Below are positions 16,834 to 31,793 of a stretch of 58,616 bases of DNA, in pieces; the stretch's first letter is position 1, and each line of letters starts with the position of its first letter. The notes beneath the pieces are model-generated. The model was not told the origin of the DNA. It saw only the letters and a program-made list of their open reading frames with translations, and did not search any database. The DNA comes from an uncultured Collinsella sp. Lineage in GTDB: Bacteria > Actinomycetota > Coriobacteriia > Coriobacteriales > Coriobacteriaceae. The DNA is taken from assembly GCA_902494245.1 (NCBI GenBank), contig CABUSR010000008.1:1-58616 (forward strand), in the 5' to 3' direction. The translations under genes were made by a program, and so were the position numbers.

Positions 16834-17970
16834 ATGCGTCTGTCCATGAATACCTCGCTTGCCACGCTCAAGCCCTCCGGTATCCGCCGGATTAACGCGC
16901 TCGCCGCCCAGCATCCGGGGTGCATCGCGCTCGCGCTCGGCGAGCCCGATTTTCCCACGCCCGATGTGATTAGCGCCGAGGTGACCGCCGCACTGGACCG
17001 CGGTGACACGCACTATCCGCCCAACAACGGTCGCCCCGCCCTGCGTGATGCACTGTCCAAATATATGGATGACGCGGGCCTGGCGTTTTCCGCCGATGAG
17101 GTCATCCTGACCGACGGTGCGACCGAGGCGCTGTCGGCAACATTCATGGCTATGCTCAACCCCGGCGACGAGGTCATTATCCCCACGCCGGCCTTTGGCC
17201 TGTACGAGAGCATCGTCGTGGCCAACCACGCCAAAGCAGTCTTTTTGGATACGGAGCCCGCGCAATTCCAGATCGATGAGGATGCGCTTCGTGCTTGCGT
17301 GACGCCGGCGACCAAGGCCATCGTCATCTGCTCGCCCAACAATCCTACGGGTTGCATCCTCAACACGGCGTCGCTCGACGCCGTGGCGCGCGTGGCGGAG
17401 GAGGCGGGCATCTACGTGGTCTGCGACGACGTATACAACCGCCTGGTTTATGTGGATGGCTACGAGCGCTTTGCCCAGCGTCACCCGGAGCTGCGTGAGC
17501 AGACGGTCGTCATCGAGAGCTTCTCCAAGCCCTGGGCCATGACCGGCTGGCGTTTGGGCTGGCTCGCGGCAGCAACACCCGTCATCGCCGAGATCGCAAA
17601 AGCCCACCAATACCTAGTATCGAGCGCCGTCTCCTTCGAAATGGACGCCGCAGCCCGAGCCCTCACCGTCGACCCAACCCCCATGCTCAAAGTCTACCGA
17701 GCCCGCCGCGAGCGCGTACTCGAAGCCTTAAACGCCATGGGCCTCGACGTAGTAGAGCCCGCAGGAGCCTTCTATACTTTCCCGAGCATCAAAAAGTTCG
17801 GCCTAACCAGCGAAGACTTCTGCATCAAAGCCATCAAAGAAGCAAACGTAGCCCTAGTCCCGGGAGACTGCTTCGGAACCGAAGGCCACATCCGCCTAAG
17901 CTACTGCGTCTCCGACAAAAATCTGGACGAAGGTCTCCGCCGCCTGTCAAACTTCGTTTCAACCTTGTAG
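16834..17970 (+). CDS. PLP-dependent aminotransferase class I/II
   Basis: 378-residue fold-type I aminotransferase of the AspC/PatA group, predicted to transfer amino groups between amino and keto acids. Visible motifs: LGEPDFPTPD near the N-terminus, SPNNPTG, CDDVYNRLVY, and the lysine that binds PLP (Lys232) in ESFSKPWAMTGWRLGW. AAAGGA precedes the ATG. The last 129 codons use a very different codon set (35 A-ending codons against 5 in the first 129, by my count), although the protein remains full length and well formed. It ends 95 bases before a large palindrome. Confidence 0.92.
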   Translation: MRLSMNTSLATLKPSGIRRINALAAQHPGCIALALGEPDFPTPDVISAEVTAALDRGDTHYPPNNGRPALRDALSKYMDDAGLAFSADEVILTDGATEALSATFMAMLNPGDEVIIPTPAFGLYESIVVANHAKAVFLDTEPAQFQIDEDALRACVTPATKAIVICSPNNPTGCILNTASLDAVARVAEEAGIYVVCDDVYNRLVYVDGYERFAQRHPELREQTVVIESFSKPWAMTGWRLGWLAAATPVIAEIAKAHQYLVSSAVSFEMDAAARALTVDPTPMLKVYRARRERVLEALNAMGLDVVEPAGAFYTFPSIKKFGLTSEDFCIKAIKEANVALVPGDCFGTEGHIRLSYCVSDKNLDEGLRRLSNFVSTL

Positions 17971-18065
17971 TCCTCAGAGACGCAACACATCAGCCCACCG
18001 ACATAAGGGCATGCGTGGGGCGCGTCGCTCAACGGGCGCGAAGATTCGCAGTAAAGTTACCGTAG

Positions 18066-18193
18066 CTCTGGCCCGAGGGGACGGGTCGAAATTTTCGTAG
18101 ATTCCGCACGAGCCGAAGGCCACTTAATGTGGCCTTCGTGCGAGCCCAGGACTTGACCGAGCGAAAATCTCGACCCGTCCCCTCGGGCCGGAG
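18066..18193. repeat. Large structured palindrome A (upstream of rplJ)
   Basis: Outer arms 18066-18097 and 18162-18193 are 32 bases long and complementary with two mismatches. The 64-base core contains GATTCCGCACGAG, an inner hairpin with loop TTAAT, and a right side with CCAGGAC. The core is shared with elements at 30991 and 48264, but the outer arms are not. No U-tract follows. The rplJ promoter begins 35 bases downstream. Confidence 0.85.
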
Positions 18194-18228
18194 CGTATGC
18201 AGGGTTTGTGTACGAATCCTCGCGCCCG

Positions 18229-18257
18229 TTGACCGACGCCGGGGTCCCCGCCATAAT
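18229..18257 (+). promoter_or_regulatory. Promoter of rplJ-rplL
   Basis: TTGACC and CATAAT with 17-base spacing, immediately upstream of the L10 leader. Confidence 0.7.
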
Positions 18258-18277
18258 ACTTTCGGTTCACGCACGAA

Positions 18278-18365
18278 TCCGCTGCCAGAGACAGCCGGCG
18301 CAAACGGGTCTTACCCGCGAGCTTAATGGGACTTCCCGCCAGCCGAGGTGGTCGAGTAGATATGT
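18278..18365 (+). ncRNA. Ribosomal protein L10 leader
   Basis: The stretch with AGACAGCCGGCG, then ACCCGCGAGCTTAATGGGA, then CCCGCCAGCCGAGGTGGT has the arrangement of the L10 leader (Rfam RF00557) in actinobacteria. In that element the L10(L12)4 complex binds the mRNA and represses its own operon. It lies between the promoter and an attenuator hairpin, as expected. Confidence 0.8.
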
Positions 18366-18371
18366 CTTCTC

Positions 18372-18408
18372 GCCCCCGTCGCTCATGCAGCGCGGGGGCT
18401 TTCTTTTT
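18372..18408 (+). terminator. Attenuator upstream of rplJ
   Basis: GCCCCCG and CGGGGGC flank a loop and are followed by TTTCTTTTT. A strong intrinsic terminator inside the leader implies that L10 feedback can act through premature termination. Confidence 0.8.
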
Positions 18409-18473
18409 GGACATGCCCCCGTCACGTCCTTGTGGCGGACCGTGCCCGGAAAGAATTCGAGGAGGTGTAATTC

Positions 18474-18995
18474 ATGCCCCAGCAGTACAAAATCGACAAG
18501 GTTGCAGAGATCGAGTCCCGTATCGCCGAGAACGCCGGTCTGTTCGTCGTCAACTACAACGGTCTGACGGTTAAGCAGGCTCAGGAGCTGCGTCATCAGC
18601 TTCGCGAGTGCGGCGCCGAGATGAAGGTCTACAAGAACAACCTGGTCAAGATCGCTCTCAAGAACCAGGAGCAGCCCGAGCTCGACGAGATCCTCGCCGG
18701 CCCCGTCGCTTATGTGTTCTACGAGTCCGAGCCGGTCGAGGCCGCTAAGGCCCTTAAGGACTTCTCTGCTCAGTCCAAGGGCGTCCTTGAGATCAAGGGC
18801 GGTATCTCCGACGGCAAGGCCGTTTCCGCTGATGATGTTAAGGCTATCGCCGAGCTGCCCACCAAGGATCAGCTTCTCGGCCAGATTGCCGGTCTCATCT
18901 CCGGTTTCGCTCGCGACATCGCTGTCTGCGTCAACGGCGTTTCCTCTGGTCTCGCTCGTTCGATCCAGCAGGTCTCCGAGCAGAAGGCAGCCTAG
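18474..18995 (+). CDS. rplJ: 50S ribosomal protein L10
   Basis: 173 residues. L10 anchors the L7/L12 stalk to 23S rRNA. The N-terminal domain shows FVVNYNGLTVKQAQELR and the RECGAEMKVYKNNL segment. The C-terminal helix that binds L12 dimers ends with SIQQVSEQKAA. GAGGAGG precedes the ATG. The gene is preceded by the L10 leader and an attenuator, so expression is autoregulated. rplL follows after 102 bases. Confidence 0.98.
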   Translation: MPQQYKIDKVAEIESRIAENAGLFVVNYNGLTVKQAQELRHQLRECGAEMKVYKNNLVKIALKNQEQPELDEILAGPVAYVFYESEPVEAAKALKDFSAQSKGVLEIKGGISDGKAVSADDVKAIAELPTKDQLLGQIAGLISGFARDIAVCVNGVSSGLARSIQQVSEQKAA

Positions 18996-19097
18996 TCGCT
19001 GTTTTCACCCGCGGCGGCAACGCCGCACCCCTGGCGCATTCGCGCCGTGTTTTAACTGATCTCCGTGCATCCGCACGGAAACCGAAAGGACTTAGAA

Positions 19098-19475
19098 ATG
19101 GCTAAGCTTACCACCGATGAGATCATCGATGCTCTTAAGGAAATGACCCTTCTCGAGGCTTCCGAGCTCGTTAAGGCTATCGAGGACACCTTCGGCGTTT
19201 CCGCCGCTGCTCCTGCTGCCGTTGTCGCCGCTCCCGCTGCTGGCGCTGCTGAGGCCGAGGAGAAGACCGAGTTTGACGTCGTGCTCGAGGGCTTCGGCGA
19301 CAACAAGATCCAGGTCATCAAGGCCGTCCGTGAGCTCACCAACCTTGGCCTGAAGGAGGCCAAGGAGGTCGTCGAGGGCGCTCCCAAGGCTGTTCTCGAG
19401 GGTGCCAAGAAGGAGGACGCCGAGGCTGCCAAGGAGAAGCTCGAGGCTGCTGGCGCTGCTGTCACCCTCAAGTAA
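19098..19475 (+). CDS. rplL: 50S ribosomal protein L7/L12
   Basis: 125 residues. The N-terminal dimerisation helix pair (MAKLTTDEIIDALKEM) is followed by an Ala/Pro-rich hinge (about residues 37-57) and a C-terminal factor-binding domain (EKTEFDVVLEGFGDNKI, VKEAKEVVEG-like helix). It recruits elongation factors to the ribosome. The ATG at 19098 has AAAGGA upstream; the frame extends 5' without a site. A terminator follows, so rplL closes the operon and is separated from rpoB by galU. Confidence 0.98.
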   Translation: MAKLTTDEIIDALKEMTLLEASELVKAIEDTFGVSAAAPAAVVAAPAAGAAEAEEKTEFDVVLEGFGDNKIQVIKAVRELTNLGLKEAKEVVEGAPKAVLEGAKKEDAEAAKEKLEAAGAAVTLK

Positions 19476-19503
19476 TCAGGCTTTCTCGCCAGATTTCTTT
19501 GCA

Positions 19504-19537
19504 GACGGGGTTCGCATTGCGAGCCCCGTCTTTTTTG
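19504..19537 (+). terminator. Terminator of rplJ-rplL
   Basis: GACGGGGTTCGC and GCGAGCCCCGTC with a 3-base loop, followed by TTTTTT. Confidence 0.92.
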
Positions 19538-19661
19538 TTTTTGGCTCCTCATTCCCATTGCTCGGCACGCAGAGCATCGTTGTCTTCGCCGTGCCATTCC
19601 CGTTACCGCTGGGGCGTAAAATTGCACCATTCGAGCAATAATTTGCGTTGACCTGCTGAAG

Positions 19662-19722
19662 AATTGCGTTTGCCTTACGGCGACGTATGTCTCCGGCGGT
19701 AAGATACTTCGGTATCGCAATT
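19662..19722 (+). other. Possible structured leader of galU
   Basis: AATTGCG and CGCAATT can enclose CTTAC/GTAAG and a GATAC-TTCG-GTATC hairpin. The 314-base gap between rplL and galU holds the rplL terminator and this fold. I found no convincing promoter in it, although one must exist. Confidence 0.3.
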
Positions 19723-19789
19723 TGGTCTGCGGCCGCCGTGCCGCACGCACAGGGCGCATTCTGCGCCTGCGAAAGGATCCTTGAATAAC

Positions 19790-20698
19790 ATGAAGGCAAT
19801 CATCCCCGCCGCCGGTCTTGGCACGCGTTTTCTGCCTGGCACCAAGTGCACGCCCAAAGAGATGCTGCCGGTGCTCGACAAGCCGGTCATTCAGTATGTC
19901 GTCGAGGAGGCGCTCGACCCCGAGGAGGTCGATGACGCCATCATCGTTACCTCTCCCGGTAAGCCCGAGCTGCTGAGCTACTTCCAGCCCGATCGCTCGC
20001 TCGAGAATCTGCTGCGCGAGCGCGGTAAGGACGCCTACGCCGACGCCGTCGCCCATGCGGGCGGTATGCCGGTCGACTTCCGTTATCAGTACGAGCCCAA
20101 GGGCCTCGGCCATGCTATCCGCTCTGCTGGCGACGCCGTGGCAGGGGAGAACTTCCTGGTTCTTCTGGGCGACTACGTTGTGCCTAATCGCGACATCTGC
20201 GACAAGATGCTCGCCGTTTCCAAGGAGCACGGTGGAGCTTCGGTTATCGCCGTCGCTGCTTGCTCGCCCGAGGAAGTCAGCCGCTACGGCGTTATCGCCG
20301 GCGAGCGCGTCGGTTCGCTCGAGGGCGCCGAGGACGTTGCCGATGCAGAGCCGGGCGCTGTCTGGCGCATCGGCGGTCTGGTCGAGAAGCCCGCTCCCGA
20401 GGCGGCTCCGTCCAACCTGTACATCGTCGGTCGCTACCTGCTGAGCCCGCTGGTCATGGACCTGCTGGCAGATCAGCAGGCCGGCAAGGGCGGCGAGATC
20501 CAGCTCACCGACGCCATGGCCCGTTCGCTCGACCGCGAGGCCATGTATGCAGTCGTCATCGACCCGCTGTCGGGCTACGACACCGGCACTCCCTCTGGCT
20601 GGATGGCCACCAACGCCCTCATGGCTGCAAGCGACCCCCGCTTTGCCAGCGCCTTCTGGGACGCCATCGACGAGCGCGGCGGATTGATGCGCAAGTAA
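19790..20698 (+). CDS. galU: UTP--glucose-1-phosphate uridylyltransferase
   Basis: 302 residues. Makes UDP-glucose from UTP and glucose-1-phosphate for cell-envelope sugars. The nucleotide-binding start KAIIPAAGLGTRFLPGTK is present, as are KEMLPVLDKP, the EPKGLGHAI loop and GGLVEKP. It could also start at TTG 19781, close behind GAAAGGA; I prefer ATG 19790 because the family begins directly at this motif. It lies between rplL and rpoB with its own terminator, an unusual insertion in this cluster. Confidence 0.95.
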   Translation: MKAIIPAAGLGTRFLPGTKCTPKEMLPVLDKPVIQYVVEEALDPEEVDDAIIVTSPGKPELLSYFQPDRSLENLLRERGKDAYADAVAHAGGMPVDFRYQYEPKGLGHAIRSAGDAVAGENFLVLLGDYVVPNRDICDKMLAVSKEHGGASVIAVAACSPEEVSRYGVIAGERVGSLEGAEDVADAEPGAVWRIGGLVEKPAPEAAPSNLYIVGRYLLSPLVMDLLADQQAGKGGEIQLTDAMARSLDREAMYAVVIDPLSGYDTGTPSGWMATNALMAASDPRFASAFWDAIDERGGLMRK

Positions 20699-20720
20699 GC
20701 CTTCGGGCATCGACATTTAC

Positions 20721-20752
20721 GGGCGCGGACTTCGGTTCGCGCCCGTTTTTTA
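20721..20752 (+). terminator. galU terminator
   Basis: GGGCGCGGAC pairs with GTTCGCGCCC around TTCG, followed by GTTTTTT. Confidence 0.9.
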
Positions 20753-20794
20753 TAAGAGCTGCGATTGCTGGCTCTCTGTTCACAGAAAATATAT

Positions 20795-20806
20795 GAACAG
20801 GTGTTC
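20795..20806. promoter_or_regulatory. SOS-box-like palindrome
   Basis: GAACAGGTGTTC fits the GAAC-N4-GTTC LexA box of Gram-positive bacteria. It lies 79 bases upstream of the rpoB -35. About one such match is expected by chance in a window this size. Confidence 0.25.
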
Positions 20807-20884
20807 GATATACATGCATCTACCTGCGCATTTTCTGTCGAAAAACTTTGCTACTCCAAAAACTCAATCGCGTCAAGGCTTTTC

Positions 20885-20912
20885 TTGCCCAACGGTCGGT
20901 ACCTGATAAACT
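20885..20912 (+). promoter_or_regulatory. Promoter of rpoB-rpoC
   Basis: TTGCCC and TAAACT with 16-base spacing, giving a leader of about 65 bases before rpoB. Confidence 0.55.
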
Positions 20913-20985
20913 ATTAGGTTGCGATAACTGGCGAAGCTATGCCTCGCCAACCCACCGAGCATTTCCGTGAAGGAGGAAAAACCTG

Positions 20986-24477
<3,492 letters not shown>

Positions 24478-24483
24478 TTGACT

Positions 24484-28962
<4,479 letters not shown>

Positions 28963-28968
28963 CTAGTT

Positions 28969-28990
28969 CCGCCGTTCTAACGAACGGCGG
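28969..28990 (+). other. Hairpin directly after rpoC
   Basis: CCGCCGTTC and GAACGGCGG form a perfect 9-bp stem with a 4-base loop seven bases after the rpoC stop. No U-tract follows; the true terminator is at 29036. Confidence 0.6.
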
Positions 28991-29006
28991 CGACCTCCGT
29001 CGCTGC

Positions 29007-29106
29007 GCGGCCCCCAGAGCTACAATCTGTCATTCAAAAGGCAGGGCATGACCAAAAGGTCAATGCCCTGCCTTTTTCATGCCACCTTGTACGCTCTGGG
29101 GGCCGC
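29007..29106. repeat. Nested palindrome around the rpoC terminator
   Basis: Outer arms 29007-29025 and 29087-29106 (GCGGCCCCCAGAGC and its complement, then TACAA/TTGTA) are complementary with a single extra base. The inner space holds the rpoC terminator. This gives a stem-in-stem layout like the large palindromes A-C, without their core sequence. Confidence 0.7.
29036..29077 (+). terminator. Terminator of rpoB-rpoC
   Basis: GGCAGGGCATGACC pairs with GGTCAATGCCCTGCC (one bulge) around AAAA, with AAAA before and TTTTT after, so it can act in both directions. Confidence 0.9.
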
Positions 29107-29144
29107 TCGCTTGCGTATGCTCAACCTGTTGCGTTCCATTGATC

Positions 29145-29183
29145 CCTTGCCAATAAAGGACAGGTTTATTTTGGTAGGTTTTT
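29145..29183 (-). repeat. Constant-loop hairpin (copy T3, inverted)
   Basis: Read on the minus strand it has AAACCTGTCC in the loop and stems related to the copies at 2331 and 30937, here degenerated. It lies between the rpoC terminator and the sigma-factor promoter. Confidence 0.5.
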
Positions 29184-29195
29184 CCTGCTTGAATT

Positions 29196-29222
29196 TGAAA
29201 CATTTCGCCCGACAAGAGCGTA
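29196..29222 (+). promoter_or_regulatory. ECF-sigma-type promoter of the sigma/anti-sigma cassette
   Basis: TGAAAC and CGTA separated by 17 bases match the -35/-10 class of Bacillus ECF sigma factors such as SigW. The arrangement suggests that the sigma factor transcribes its own operon. Confidence 0.6.
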
Positions 29223-29272
29223 TCTATGGTGAGGGCCTCATCGAGAACCATTAACGTCACCGGGAGGTGATT

Positions 29273-29791
29273 ATGGAAGAACAAGCTTTTAGACAGGCGG
29301 TCGAAGATCACCGAGATGTCGTGTTTCGAATCGCATTGACGTACCTGCGCGATCGTGCCGATGCCGACGATATTGCCCAAGATGTCTTTCTTAAGTTGCT
29401 TAAAAGCGATGGACACTTTGAAAGTTGGGAACATCTTCGCCGCTGGCTTATCCGGGTCACGATCAATGAATGTAAATCGCTCTTTCGAAAGCCATGGAGG
29501 CGTGTGGAGGATATTGAGAACCTGGCCGATTCGCTTTCGGCGGCGCAGGATGAGACCAAGGCGGTCCTGTCAGACGTTATGCGACTTCCGGAGCGATTCC
29601 GCGTTCCCATCGTGCTCTATTACTATCTGGGCTTTTCGACCTCAGAGATTGCCGAGTTGTTGCATGTGCCAGCCGCGACCGTTCGAACGCGTTTGGCTCG
29701 CGGCAGGTCGAAGCTCAAATTCATCCTAGAGGAGGGCGACCGTGAAATCCAATCAAATCAAGCAGGCCTTCGAGTCCATCCAAGCCGATAG
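29273..29791 (+). CDS. ECF-family RNA polymerase sigma factor
   Basis: 172 residues. Region 2 shows DADDIAQDVFLKLLKS; region 4 shows LPERFRVPIVLYYYLGFST, SEIAELLHVPAATVRTRL and the basic end ARGRSKLK. There is no region 1 or 3, as in ECF sigma factors that redirect RNA polymerase under stress. The ATG at 29273 follows GGGAGG by five bases. The 3' end overlaps the next gene by 50 bases. It lies between rpoC and rpsL, where other bacteria have no regulator. Confidence 0.93.
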   Translation: MEEQAFRQAVEDHRDVVFRIALTYLRDRADADDIAQDVFLKLLKSDGHFESWEHLRRWLIRVTINECKSLFRKPWRRVEDIENLADSLSAAQDETKAVLSDVMRLPERFRVPIVLYYYLGFSTSEIAELLHVPAATVRTRLARGRSKLKFILEEGDREIQSNQAGLRVHPSR

Positions 29792-30818
29792 CGATCTTGC
29801 AGATCGCGTCCTTAATACCGCTGCGGGTGAGCCGCTTCGCCGAAAGGGTCACGCGAAGCCTCTGTATGTTGCCGTGATCGGATGCCTTGCCGGAGTGCTG
29901 GCGACCGGAGGGGTCGCCTACGCCGTTATCAATTCCAGCTATTTTGCCTCTGCCTGGGGAAACCATGGCAACGGAGAGTCCATTACCTGGACTCAAAGAG
30001 GCTCGTCGGGGACTAAATATACCTACACCAGGGAGTTTGGTGATGGCATCGCGCCCCAAAGCCTGGAGGGTGCAGTCCAGGAGGTTAATCTGTCCGTCGA
30101 GGGCAACGGCTATACGCTCGATATCCATGAGATGGCAATCGACCAAAACGGCTGCGGAGCCGTGACGTTTACGTTGTCCAATCCAAATGGAGTTAACTAC
30201 TACAAGCCAGCAGCAGAGACAGGCGAACTTGTTCTCTATGGTGAAGAAGAACAAGGCATCGGCACGCCAAGCATGAACTTCGGCGAGGAATGGGCTGACA
30301 CACGCTGCACAATTGATAAGGACACATCAAGCGACACGGTCATTAATGGCACGATGTACTTTGCCTCGTGGGATCGCGAGCGAGATTTGGGACATGCGGT
30401 CACCTGGAATATCAGCTGGACGGAGGGCAAAGGTGAGGATGCGAAGGTGATCGAGGTATCGACGCCAGAGTTTAACGTCGGAGCGCACGTCGATATAAAG
30501 GAACTCCGCTCCGATGACTCGTCTCTTGAGATTAGCCCGTTTTCCATCCAGACGCACATCGATGATCTGGGCTATGAAGCAGTTGATCATAAACTGACCG
30601 TCAGCTACAAGGATGGATCGGAGCAGATTATCGAAGATGACGACGCAGGGGCGTACAATTTCTATGTTTCGATGGCACGCAATAGCGGAGAGAACATTTG
30701 GGTGCCGACAAAACTGATCAATGTCGACCAAGTGGTCTCAGTAACGCTTGAGGGCACGAGGTGCACGTCAACAGGAGAGACCGAAACAGAAGTACCCTTT
30801 ACCATCGTCTATTCGTAA
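29742..30818 (+). CDS. Membrane-anchored anti-sigma factor-like protein
   Basis: 358 residues. A short cytoplasmic N-terminus (about 38 residues, likely to bind the sigma factor) is followed by one membrane span (about 40-63, PLYVAVIGCLAGVLATGGVA) and a long extracellular domain rich in beta-strand-like segments. This architecture resembles DUF4179/RsiV-type anti-sigma proteins, but the extracellular part is not one I can name. The GTG start follows GAGGAGG. The 50-base overlap with the sigma gene implies coupled translation. Base composition is lower in GC than the neighbouring ribosomal genes. Confidence 0.75.
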   Translation: MKSNQIKQAFESIQADSDLADRVLNTAAGEPLRRKGHAKPLYVAVIGCLAGVLATGGVAYAVINSSYFASAWGNHGNGESITWTQRGSSGTKYTYTREFGDGIAPQSLEGAVQEVNLSVEGNGYTLDIHEMAIDQNGCGAVTFTLSNPNGVNYYKPAAETGELVLYGEEEQGIGTPSMNFGEEWADTRCTIDKDTSSDTVINGTMYFASWDRERDLGHAVTWNISWTEGKGEDAKVIEVSTPEFNVGAHVDIKELRSDDSSLEISPFSIQTHIDDLGYEAVDHKLTVSYKDGSEQIIEDDDAGAYNFYVSMARNSGENIWVPTKLINVDQVVSVTLEGTRCTSTGETETEVPFTIVYS

Positions 30819-30825
30819 GATTTGG

Positions 30826-30858
30826 GGCCGCTTCTTACTAGGGGAAGCGGCCTCTTTT
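30826..30858 (+). terminator. Terminator of the sigma/anti-sigma operon
   Basis: GGCCGCTTC pairs with GAAGCGGCC, followed by TCTTTT. Confidence 0.88.
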
Positions 30859-30936
30859 GCGTTAAATGGAAACGCCGCCGATTTCCATGCGACAGATGAG
30901 AGCAGATTACCGCTGGAGCGCGACGTTTCCCCAGAT

Positions 30937-30974
30937 AAAACCGACCAAAATAAACCTGTCCCTTTTTGGCAGGT
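30937..30974 (+). repeat. Constant-loop hairpin (copy T4)
   Basis: AAAACCGACCAAAA, loop TAAACCTGTCCC, then TTTTTGGCAGGT. It is nearly the same as the copy at 2331 but the stem has decayed at its base. Confidence 0.6.
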
Positions 30975-30990
30975 AGCGTTGCCTCGACGA

Positions 30991-31143
30991 GCATGTCGGA
31001 TTCCCGGACCGGGCGGCCTGCGGTTTAAGTTTGTCGCGAGTTCCGCACGAGCCGGAGGCCACTTAATGTGGCCTCCGTGCGAGCCAGGACTGTAGAGCAG
31101 CAAACTTAAACCGCAGGCCGCCCGGCCCGGGAATCCGACATGC
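30991..31143. repeat. Large structured palindrome B (upstream of rpsL)
   Basis: Outer arms 30991-31033 and 31101-31143 are 43 bases long with one mismatch. The 67-base core starts TCGCGAGTTCCGCACGAG, has an inner stem GGAGGCCAC/GTGGCCTCC around TTAAT and ends CCAGGACTGTAGAGCAG. The arms share no sequence with palindromes A and C. The rpsL promoter lies 77 bases downstream. Confidence 0.88.
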
Positions 31144-31220
31144 GCACAGGAGGGGGATCCCTTTTGTGTAGGGTTTGCGGAAATATGCCAATTTTGGGAT
31201 ACGCCCGGCGGCGTGGTCTG

Positions 31221-31249
31221 TTGACGGCACAGCTAACGCCACGTATCCT
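31221..31249 (+). promoter_or_regulatory. Promoter of rpsL-rpsG-fusA-rpsJ
   Basis: TTGACG and TATCCT with 17-base spacing, about 94 bases before the rpsL start. Confidence 0.7.
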
Positions 31250-31342
31250 ATCGAACTGCGTGTTTCGTAGGGGGATGCTGACCCCTCGATTCAAGCCGTT
31301 GCACTTTACAGAAAGCTGGAATCATTCGAGAAGGAGTACGCT

Positions 31343-31720
31343 TTGCCTACTATTAACCAGCTGGTTCGCCAGGGCCGTCGTTCCGTGCCCAAGAAGTCCA
31401 AGAACGCTGCTCTGCAGCACAACTCCCAGAAGCGCGGCGTGTGCACCCGCGTCTTCACCACGAGCCCCAAGAAGCCGAACTCGGCTCTTCGTAAGGTTGC
31501 CCGTGTTCGCCTTGTCAATGGCATCGAAGTTACTGCTTACATCCCGGGTGAGGGCCACAACCTGCAGGAGCACTCCATCGTGCTCGTCCGCGGCGGTCGT
31601 GTCCGTGACCTCCCTGGTGTCCGTTATCACGTCATCCGTGGCGCCTACGACGCTGCTCCGGTCCAGAACCGTATGCAGGCCCGTTCCAAGTACGGTGCTA
31701 AGCGCCCCAAGGCCAAATAA
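31343..31720 (+). CDS. rpsL: 30S ribosomal protein S12
   Basis: 125 residues; decoding-centre protein. The start codon is TTG, six bases after AAGGAG. The loop TSPKKPNSALRK keeps Lys43 (E. coli K42), but GGRVRDLPGVRYH has Arg88 where E. coli has Lys87 and M. tuberculosis has Lys88. Lys-to-Arg at that position is a known streptomycin-resistance change. First gene of the str-type operon; it has a strong promoter and a leader of about 90 bases. Confidence 0.98.
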   Translation: MPTINQLVRQGRRSVPKKSKNAALQHNSQKRGVCTRVFTTSPKKPNSALRKVARVRLVNGIEVTAYIPGEGHNLQEHSIVLVRGGRVRDLPGVRYHVIRGAYDAAPVQNRMQARSKYGAKRPKAK

Positions 31721-31793
31721 GCCAGATAACGTTTTGATACTTTCGCCGTGTGCCGCCTAAGCGCCGCACGGTAGACACTTAAGGAGATTTCAC

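Noticed and set aside
17581..17970. Diversity-generating retroelement target in the aminotransferase gene
   Set aside because: Changes are spread over third codon positions with a conserved protein, and there is no reverse transcriptase or template repeat.
20795..20806. LexA-regulated promoter
   Set aside because: GAACAGGTGTTC fits the box, but roughly one match per window is expected by chance and no SOS gene is adjacent. Listed only as a low-confidence site.
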